Source: Auanema rhodensis
Taxonomy: Eukaryota > Nematoda > Chromadorea > Rhabditida > Rhabditidae
Direction: 5' to 3'
DNA: 64,000 bases
Assembly: GCA_964057225.1 (NCBI GenBank)
Contig: OZ059899.1
Coordinates: 16,500,501-16,564,500 of the forward strand
Shown piece by piece: positions 52,433-64,000 of this stretch (position 1 is the first letter of the stretch; each line of letters opens with the position of its first letter). The notes beneath the pieces are model-generated. The model saw only the letters and a program-made list of their open reading frames with translations, ran no database searches and had not been told where the DNA came from. Both the position numbers and the translations under genes were made by a program.

Positions 52433-54629
52433 GCGATGAATACATACGACGAGAAGATAATGCTAGAAGTTTGTGGAATATATATGGAGAAGTGAAACAG
52501 CGTATTTCAATTCAAGTTGGATTATAGCGTACAATGTTCAACGTTTGAGAATGATTGCAGACAAAAACGACGGGTAATAGAACATTTCAAACGAATTTTT
52601 CATAAATATGAAAGCTTTGAGAGAGAGAGAGAGAGAGAAAAAAAGAAAGAGAAAAGGGAGGATAGGAGAAGGTAGAGAAAAAAAGCTGAAACAATCATCT
52701 GCCAGATATCGAAAGTAAATTGATGAGGCGGAAACTGCCAGAAATACGTAGGCATCAACCGTGAGAGCTAGACTAAACAGAAAAAAAGTTAAAAGCTGGA
52801 AGTACGAGGCAGTTAAGGCGCATTCATGGTTTCCGAGTGTTTAATTGGAATTTTTCAGAAAGGCTATCATTGCAAAAGGTCGGGGAGAGGCTTAGGGATA
52901 ATACTATTAGTTTGAGAGACAAGCAGTCTAGAGGAAGTGGCCCATGCAAGACAAAAAAATCTTGTAGAATCATCATGATGCAAATAGACAGAAGAGTATC
53001 GTCTAGAGCTGGAATGAAGTTGAATTCATCCAGATATATGCATTATATTATGCATTAACAGCATGATATATGGAGCTCGAAGTAGGTATTAGAAATAAGA
53101 CATGACGAAAGCTAAGTATGATTGGCTCCGACTTTGAAAACAGAAGAGAGCAGCAAGAGAACGAGCAGAACAAGAGTGTTGGAGAGATCAAGAACAAGCA
53201 AGGGGAGTAGAGAGGGCATGAAGGGACGGAGATATAAAACGAGGGAGGGAGGCCAGTTGATGAGAACGTGAGAATGAGGGCGATTAAGTTGCTGAGCATA
53301 AACGAAGGGCAGTGGTAACAAGTTGAGCTGAACACAAAAGCTTTGACGTGAAAACGGAAAACAGTTGTTTAAGGAAAAAATAGAAGAAAAGCAAAAAGTT
53401 GGTTCAATATAGAAGAATTGGATATGATATGAGGGTTAGCATAATCTAACCAATGAATATATATATAATTAAATAGTTTTTTATCTACATTTTGAACAAA
53501 AAAATCAAAGTGAAATTGAACAAGTAATAGCAGAAGTAGCTCTGATATCACCCATTTTAAAGATTATTTTCAATATTTTGATATGTTGCCAAAACTTTCC
53601 AATGTGCACATCTTCTTCTGCTGAGAAAAAACTTAGTTATACTGAGATTTGTATGAGTATATAGATAATACTATGATCAAAAGTACCTCAAAATAGTATA
53701 CAAAACTAAAAAGTGAAGGAAATTCGATAGATGCAATTGCTGACTGGCATGAGAACGTCAACTTGATCTAGACCCGTCTACATCATGAACAACTACGTCG
53801 TCGCACATATAGACAAGTTTCAAATGCTTAATCCTGAAAAGCATGTGATCTTATGCACCAAAATCAGAGATGATTGGAGTACGATAGAAATGTAATTAGA
53901 GAGAAACTGAAAATGCTGGTCAGTGTATTGTATAAGTTGGAATTGTAGACACAAACAGCGTCGAGCTCATCTTCTTCAATTTCCATATATCTCTCTATTC
54001 TTGTTCAACTTTTCCGTCCTTCAAACATTAAGCTGAAGATGAAGAACGAGCCAAGGTTTAAACCAATGAGGAAAGGAAGGGAAAGAGTGAGGGAGAATAA
54101 GAGGGGCACGCTGCTCAAATCCAAACTTTAGAAGCACTTTGATCAAAGCAAGTAAGTTGAAGAATACGGAGAAACAGCAGCAAGGAGCAGAAGCAAGCAG
54201 AAAAAGAAGAGAATGAAGAAGGAGATGAAAAAGAGACAGAGGCAGACAACTCAGCTTGAAGACAGCACGCGACATTCCTCAAATTGGCTCTATTATATAT
54301 CAGGAAACAGCTCGTAGAGAATCAGACATATACATATATGTATGTGCGATTCTTAAGTGCTTCATATTCTTTATGTCCTTATCCGTTTTCAACATTTTCC
54401 ATTTTTTCTTTACAGAATTTATTCCTTAATCCCAACGACAAATTTTTTTGCTATGGGTAAATTCTCGAAGGAAATTCAAAACAAATGATGCCAATAGGCG
54501 ATAGAGGAGGATCAACCGGAATGGATTATTCATCTTTCATCCAGGAACTTCTTCACTTTATTCGACATGTGCATGTCAACCTTTTGAAATACATATATGT
54601 TTGTTGTGATCAATATAGGCTTTCGCTTC

Positions 54630-54700
<71 letters not shown>

Positions 54701-54936
54701 CCTCTTTCTCTCTCTCTCCCTCTTTCTCTCTCTCTCCCTCTTTCTCAACGCTTCTTTCTTTTTTTTATTCACAAAATTATTTTTCTGATTATTATCTGTT
54801 ACTTAAGCATGCGAACAAATTTACATCCACACATGTATTTCATTGGAAATAATGAATTTAGAGAGTATACATACATGCTAAGACCTCTTCCGTTAATGAA
54901 TTCACAAACAAACAACGTATTTAATTACGATTCTCT

Positions 54937-54967
<31 letters not shown>

Positions 54968-55656
54968 TTTGCTCTCTCTCTCTTTCTCTCTTATTATCCA
55001 TCTATTTCTCTTTCATTCTTTCTCGGCATTTTTAGCTTTTCTTCGATTAATCTTTCTCTCGATCCCTAACTTCTTTCAACAAAAAAAATGCATGGTTCCA
55101 ATTGCAAAGTTAGAAAGTCCATGATCTATCTTGTATGTGTGAAAGCTGTTGTGTGTCGTAAGTTCTCGTAGTTCCGGATCTGATCGAAATGAAAACTTTC
55201 ATATCTTATGCATATTTGGATTTTCGCCTTCCCGTCTCCCTTACTCCCTTTCTCTCTCAATACCTCCTTCTCTTTCTCTATATATTTGTTATAAGCTATA
55301 TACTACTTTCTCTAACTTTCTTTTGGTATTCAGTATTTCGTTTACTATCTCGAACTACATACTGCCCTCATGGATTTCATGTAAACAGCCAAGAACAAAG
55401 TTTTTCAATGGTAGAATAAGGTTAAAGGTGGCAGCACAGCCTTTCTCTCATCCGTATATAACTTAAGAATTCCTTTGAGGCCAAAACTAACTAAGTTTTT
55501 GGTCAGTCAAGCAAAAAATTTAAATTTTTACGTGTTGTCTAGTAAGTTGTTGGAAGAAAAGAAAAGAAGCGAAGGAACAAGAATGTTCAAGCCTATGCTC
55601 AAGGTATAAAAGAAATCAAAAAAAATAAATTTACTGATGGAATATTGAAAAGAAAA

Positions 55657-55705
<49 letters not shown>

Positions 55706-55953
55706 GAAAAATAAAAAAGTCAAAAGAAGAGGATACAAGGGAGGCACACAAGAGATATTATATTATATGAAAGATCATTCGTCGAGAATTATATTACACG
55801 GGAAAACCTGACAAGACATATTCTGCCGAATATAGTAATAATATGTATTTTGCCGTTCTAGCGCACCTTTTCGCCCATCCTCAATTTTCTCATTTTTAAG
55901 CCATTTTGAGGCTTATTTTCATTTATTTTCTGTCTTAACTCTTTGAAAATGTG
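52433..55953. other. Intergenic region with long polypurine/polypyrimidine tracts
   Basis: No supported gene. Purine-rich stretches lie at 52618-52690, 53110-53330 and 54040-54260. A large TC block is at about 54633-54752, a second at 54935-54995, and a GA run at 55662-55703. Long frames here reflect SL/RE-coding repeats and are not proteins. C-rich and TC tracts may form triplex or unstable DNA. Confidence 0.65.
54633..54752. repeat. TC microsatellite, about 120 bp
   Basis: A nearly continuous CT dinucleotide run of about 27 units grades into TTTCTCTCTCTCCC blocks. It is the longest simple repeat in the window. Confidence 0.9.
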
Positions 55954-57371
55954 TCATTTTAAATAATTTTCAATAATGGCCAAAAGGTCGAAATCCAGTG
56001 GTCGAAATGGTCGAGAAAAGTGCGGTAAAACGGTGTCTAGAAATAATGCTAAATGAATGCATTTTAATAAATCCCAAGGATCTGAGAATCTATGATTCGA
56101 TATCGCAAAGAAATCGAAACTTGATTGCGATGTGTCGATTGCACCAAGCTTCGCTTTCGGACCTCCACGTTCTTTTTCTCGCCGGACTTTGATAATTCCT
56201 TGTTGAACTTGCCACATCTAAAAAATATTATATGTGAATTCATAGGTTTTAAAATAACTTACTCTGAAAGCTTCCTTCATCAAGTGTCCGGGTATAATCC
56301 AGGTATCGGCCGGACTGCAAGATGCGTCACGAAGCTCCTCTTCCATTGTATTACAATCATATTCTTGTCCGAGCGAAGGATCAGTCGTTGTTGACGACAT
56401 CATTATCCCGATCAGAGATCGGTTTTCCGTGTAACACGGGCCGCCAGAATCTCCTCCGTCTATGGAAGCACTTGCCAGCATTCGTCCTCTATAGTCAGTT
56501 ATAACACCGAGCAGATCCGACCGGAGCGATGCGTTAATTGTTGTCTTCCATGGGTTTTGTAACTCAGACCAAAGCCGAGAAACCATTCAAAGTTCCGTGG
56601 TCCGCGACTTGAAAAAGGATAATCGTCGAAGATATCGCGATCGACAGTAGAGTACAGAATTACGAAGTCGTAATGTGAACCAAAAAATTCTTTTGAGAAA
56701 CCTTCATAGAATGTCGAATGGATGGATTGTCGCACTGCCGAATTTCAACAATTCCACGCACATTCTCTTTCGAATTCCCTTTCTCATCGTAAACGCGAAG
56801 CTTCGTTCTGTGGGCATATGTTACTGCAGCACGTGGAGAGATGGGTGATACACATTCGCCGTTTATCTCATTTTCATTGGTTCCCTGAGAAGGCTCTTCT
56901 GTATCTTGAGAAGTCTTCTGTGCTCGTGGTATAAAGTAGAGTCGATTTCTGAGCTCCATCGCCAATCTTTCTAAAAACCAGCAATAAATTGTTAGACTAT
57001 TTGAAATATGATACACTCGAAGATACGCGGAGATTCTGATCGTCAAAACTCCAATCGAAGAAGCAGGTCGGTAAGGCACTTTATCACACTCCATAAAGAA
57101 TTCCAGAGCTGACCAATCCTTGGGAAGAACAAAAGCTTTGCCATCTACACAAGCTTCACTCACTCTGAAATAATTGAAATACAATCAGAAATAATCAAAA
57201 TGCAAGTTACCGGCAAAATTTCTTGCGGCCCTCCACTTCGTAAGCTAACGAGACAACTGCATCCTTGGCCAACAAGAAGGCGGATGTGAGGGAGCTTTCG
57301 GTGATCATGTTGTCATTCAAATCGAATTCAACTTCTTTCTCCATCATTTTAATGCGGATCATTTGAGCCAT
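55954..57371 (-). pseudogene. Trypsin-fold serine protease with two apparent frame breaks
   Basis: The first exon (from the ATG at 57371, after a TTTTCAG acceptor) encodes MAQMIRIKMMEKEVEFDLND and AYEVEGRKKFCR; the next gives SEACVDGKAFVLPKDWSALE and VPYRPASSIGVLTIRISAYL. This N-terminal region has no signal peptide and no domain that I recognise. The S1 protease domain follows with all three catalytic residues: His in ISPRAAVTYAHRT, Asp in GSHYDFVILYS and Ser in IDGGDSGGPCY. These parts lie in three different frames. The shifts fall near 56715 and near 56570, with no room for normal introns. The 3' exon (RVSYF splice to MWQVQQGIIKVRREKERGG) runs to a stop at 55954. It is either a recent pseudogene or a functional gene with two base-call errors. 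A Maverick remnant lies just upstream. Confidence 0.65.
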
Positions 57372-57485
57372 TTTAGAGCCGATGAATCTGAAAACAAAAA
57401 ATTAATTGTTTGCATGCACTCTGTAAAAACAACACGCAAACATGCGGTGGACACTCTCATCACCCTTCCACTCTAGCCCAACGCG

Positions 57486-58964
57486 TGGCGTGCATATGGA
57501 GCAAATGTGTCACAGAAAAAGGTTAAAGAGTTCCTGAATGAACAAGATGTTTACACTCTTGTTTCAGTAAGTTTGCATGGGAAAAAGTAAGACAGGTAAA
57601 GAAACTGCAGATGCTTTGGAATCTATCTTTACAAAAAGTAAAAGAAAACCAAAAAAGATGCAAACTGATAATGTTAAGGAATATTATAATAAAGAAATTA
57701 ATAATTTATTTAAATCTTTAGAAATTAATCAACTTATTCAGATAAAAAAAGCTTCAATAGTTGAAAGATTTAATAGAACCTTAACCAAGAAGGAAATCAT
57801 AAATGGGTTGGTATTCTTGATGATCTTGTGTTAGGATAGAATAATCACACTTCAATAACAGTGACTCCCATACAGGCTTCAAAGATAGAAAACGAAAGTA
57901 TTGTTTACAATAATCTATTTCCTATAAAACATAATTTTGAGGAAAGCTTTAGATCTTGGAATGAAATTGAAATAAATTACGAAAATTCTTAAATTTGATG
58001 AGAGTAATTGGCTTGCAAGCTATATTGATTTGAATACTAACCTTAGGAAAAAAGAAAATAAATGATTTTGAAAAAGACTTCTTTAAGTTGATGAATAATA
58101 GTGCTAAGTTGGTGTATTCTGGTGAGTATGAATGTATGGAAAATGGTGAAATGCATTACATTTCAAAGAAAGATAGAATAACTAAGTTAGCTAAGAAACC
58201 TAACTTTAATAAGAATATAATAATAAACAAAGAATTGAGTTTTGTTGAAATGGCTCAAACTAAAATAGTTCTAGATAAGCCTATTCATGTTGGCTTTGCT
58301 ATTCTGGAGTTGAGTAAGTGGCTGATGTACGATTTTCATTACAATGTTATGAAGAAAAAATATGGTAATAACCTTAAACTGTGCTATCAGGATACTGATT
58401 CCCTTATTTATGAAATTTTTACATCGGACTTTCATGAAGACCTATTAGAAGATTCTTCATTAAAAAAATATTTCAATTTCAGTGAATATTCTAAAGTTCA
58501 TTCATTTGTATAATGAAGAAAATAAAAAAGTTGTTGGCAAATTCAAAGATGAATTAAATGGATTGATAATTCAAGAACTTTTAGCCTTGAAACCTAAACA
58601 ATATGAATATAAAATTGCTGAGGAAAGACGTCAAGAGTTTGTAGATTATTACAATAAAAGAATTCAAGATGAAATAGAGATTCCAAAAGTTCCAAAACCT
58701 GGAGATGAGGTTAAAAAGAGTGAAGGAATAAAGAAAAATGTTGTCAAGAAGTCAAAAGTTGAAGATTTTCGTGAAAGTCTTTTTAATAAGAGTATTGTTA
58801 GAAAGAAACAATGTTGTATTCGAAGTATCAAACAACAATTATACACTCAAGAACAGGAAAAAGTTGTATTTGATAATGAATTGACTCAAGCGAAAATGCT
58901 ACAATTCAAAAGAGTTATTATTCCAGATTCTTTTGAGACTCTGGCATATGGTTATAAAAATTGA
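57486..58964 (+). mobile_element. Decayed Maverick/Polinton element: integrase and DNA polymerase B remnants
   Basis: Three coding remnants share one strand. An integrase N-terminal fragment (57498-57572) has YGANVSQKKVKEFL and DVYTL. An integrase core fragment (57577-57900) has QTDN...EYYN, the second catalytic Asp context, and ASIVERFNRTL with the catalytic Glu. A protein-primed family-B polymerase remnant starts near 58050 with DFEKDFFKLMNNS and contains the metal-binding YQDTDSLIYE (about 58387). It continues from 58507 in another frame with GKFKDELNGL and the C-terminal region to 58964. Breaks: the integrase zinc region and first Asp are missing, a stop and shift precede the polymerase segment, part of the polymerase is deleted after LMNNS, and a one-base shift lies near 58505. 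No capsid, ATPase, protease gene or terminal inverted repeats were found, so it should be immobile. Confidence 0.88.
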
Positions 58965-61174
58965 GATAAAACACTACTTTGAAAATCATATTTTTCTAAT
59001 AATTTTAAAACTAGTAAACAATAATAACCAAAATGATGTGTTCCAAAATCTTGAACTTTGAATGTTGAAAGCTCTATTTTATCTTTTTTATTTCTGCTCT
59101 TGAGATATTCTTGAAGTTGTAAAAGAGGATCAAGTTCGAAGGAATCAAAGTAATAAATCTTTCCTTTATTTTTAGAATAACAAACCCAATGAGTACAAAA
59201 ATGAAATCATGGTGTTAAAAAGAAAAAAAAACAGATGACAGAGACAATAAGAAATGTGATTATCCCACGAGAGGTGACAAAAAAAATGATGATGATAACA
59301 ATTCACAAATAGAGTAATATTTCATATAACTTGAGAGTAAAAATGAAAGCGCGTTGACAAGATTGGCAGCAGCAACCCGGAAAAGAAAGCTGCATCAGAT
59401 ATGAGCCACAAACTGGAAGAATCAGAACGACGGAGAAGGAGAGAAAGAAAGCAAGCGCGTAAGAGTGAATAATGTGCTTATTAACAAAAACATTCTCGAA
59501 CTGTATATAGACAAAAGTTAGGAGGGAGAAAACTGCAAAATAGTTTATAGGAAATGAAAAAATAAAAGAGGAAAAACAGAGAGAGAGAGAGGGAGAGAGA
59601 GAGAGAGAGCTTCCAAGTATAAACAATCTGGCTTGAACAAAGACAGTTTCAAGCAAAATCGCAAGTTAAGAAGAAATATGAATTCAACAAAAAAAAGAAG
59701 CACCGGTTATCCATATGTATTTTTCAAAATTTCAAAATTAATAATAAGTTAAAAAAGAAAAAAGATCAATAATAATCAATCAACTATATTTTTAATAAAA
59801 TTATTATAAGTTTATTAAAAAATAATATTAATTTCATTAGAGACAACATTCTCGCTAGAAATTTTTGTCAGTGTTTATTGCTAGAGTATCAGAGATTTTG
59901 TAGAAAATTCATGTTAGAGATCTAGCGCGGGGAATATGCTAAATGAGACGGACGCGTGAGGCAATCATTTCTTATTATTTTTACGCTGCAATCGGTTGTG
60001 CACATAAATACTCATAAAAACTATTAATATTAGCTAAGTTTTGAATAATTATAAGGGAATAAATGAGCAATTTTAAAGCTTATCAATAAGAATTAATAAC
60101 AATAATAAACCCAATAAAAACTCATAAGTTTAGAAAGAATAATTGTTACGCTGCTCAACTAAAATATCGTACATGCAATAAAATTAATTAGTTCTCATGC
60201 ATATTAGTTTCAGAAAAAAATATTCATGTTGATTTCTGAGCAAAGAAAAAGAAGACATGAATGATTTTCATTTGGATGTGAGTATTCATTTACATATGTA
60301 CACCGTTGATTAAAATGAAAGATTTGGAAAAAACCTAAGTCAGTCATTAATTGCGACTTCAAGATGCTACAGAATAAAAAATTTTTGAGACAAAGAACCA
60401 CACTAAATTTAGGAAGAAAATTAGAAATGGCAGGTTTAGCGACAAACAACCCATTAAACTTAATAATGTGATGCAGAAAAGAAAATCAGAGATGGATAAG
60501 GCCAGCTGGACGACGACAAGATCGATATGCGACGGCTCTGCGAAAGGACGTTGACGTCGAGGGTCCAAACTTTGTTTAGAAGTAATAGTTTATATATTCT
60601 TTTTATACTATCTGACCTGCATGTTTACGGCTAAAAGAAAGAGTTCATTGAATTAACAATCATTTTTTGTTTTCATCTATCAACATATGATGAGATTGAA
60701 GAATGAAATCAAAAAAAACGACAAGCCCTATGTCTAGAACGTTGACGGTTACAACAAGAAAAGAAGGCAACACGATAAAAGTACTACAAGCATCTATAGA
60801 ACTCCGAACAGTTTATCTTCATAGAGAAAAATAGGAAAATCTGATAAATTAATATACAAGTAAAGTTAATAGGAAGAGGAAATCTATAACGACTGCTTAA
60901 AATAAATTTATGGATTTTTAATTGATAAATTCTTAAAACCTCATATTAAATTCCTAATCCACCTGTCTTCCGAGACGTGATGCAGATCAGGGATTATCCC
61001 GCAACATACAAAGAGCACGAATACAAACATCACGGGCTTGTTTTATATACTATATTCTACATGTGTACCAGAAGATAAAAAGAAAACCCATCAGAACATT
61101 GGATAGACTACCAGTAAGTAGAAAAACACAACAAAAACGAGAATTTCTTTCCGAAAAGATGCCCAGCTTTCACC
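58965..61174. other. Intergenic DNA after the Maverick remnant
   Basis: AT-rich sequence with a GA run at about 59577-59609. GC-richer patches at 60495-60570 and 60960-61035 may be exons or promoter parts of an unseen gene, but no frame joins convincingly. Confidence 0.5.

Positions 61175-64000
<2,826 letters not shown>

Noticed and set aside
54485-55069. 194-residue open frame rich in Ser and Leu
   Set aside because: It is produced by TC dinucleotide repeats; the opposite strand gives an Arg-Glu repeat for the same reason.
60359-60568. Membrane-like open frame on the minus strand
   Set aside because: No splice signals, family motifs or neighbouring exons support it; hydrophobicity follows from T-rich codons.

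Overview
The window is AT-rich nuclear DNA from a nematode. Genes have many small exons, introns are often 45-60 bp, and acceptors read TTTTCAG. One gene encodes the nematode luqin-like peptides PALLSRY-amide and AVLPRY-amide (lury-1). From memory, the C. elegans counterparts of vha-14, the cytochrome b561 gene, bud-31, TMEM165, ymel-1 and lury-1 lie on chromosome III. The window is therefore probably from the equivalent linkage group.

Layout. 1-8443: tandem satellite of about 42 monomers of 200/201 bp, then a short inverted repeat and a decayed 25-bp minisatellite. 9898-14297: two convergent 7TM receptor genes inside identical 1453-bp inverted arms. 17052-19929 (-): SLC6-type transporter. 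24519-25318 (+): lury-1. 26413-27886 (-): cytochrome b561. 29868-31038 (-): V-ATPase subunit D. 31366-32001 (-): small coiled-coil protein. 32368-33203 (+): small secreted protein with two possible C-termini. 33665-35130 (+): TMEM165/GDT1 transporter. 37425-42019 (+): AGC-type kinase (RSKR/SGK494-like). 42216-44814 (-): SMYD-type SET protein. 44858-45386 (-): BUD31. 45831-50253 (+): large coiled-coil protein. 50650-52432 (-): STK32/YANK kinase. 55954-57371 (-): trypsin-fold protease with two frame breaks. 57486-58964 (+): decayed Maverick/Polinton. 61175 to the right edge (-): YME1L-type mitochondrial AAA protease, N-terminus cut off.

Most genes are unrelated housekeeping or neural genes. Physical arrangements that may matter are a BUD31 to SMYD operon-like pair, a possible coiled-coil to V-ATPase D pair, and two divergent promoters carrying E2F- or CRE-like sites. 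Long intergenic stretches (14.3-17.0, 19.9-24.5, 28.2-29.9, 52.4-55.9, 59.0-61.2 kb) hold mainly AT-rich DNA and GA/TC microsatellites.

The most unusual items are the satellite (a hidden 67-codon frame, a three-monomer higher-order repeat and a switchable stem), the inverted receptor pair with identical bodies but different tails, the broken protease with an unfamiliar N-terminal region, and two GC-rich hairpin islands. Exon coordinates come from reading splice sites by eye; boundaries and starts are approximate where stated.
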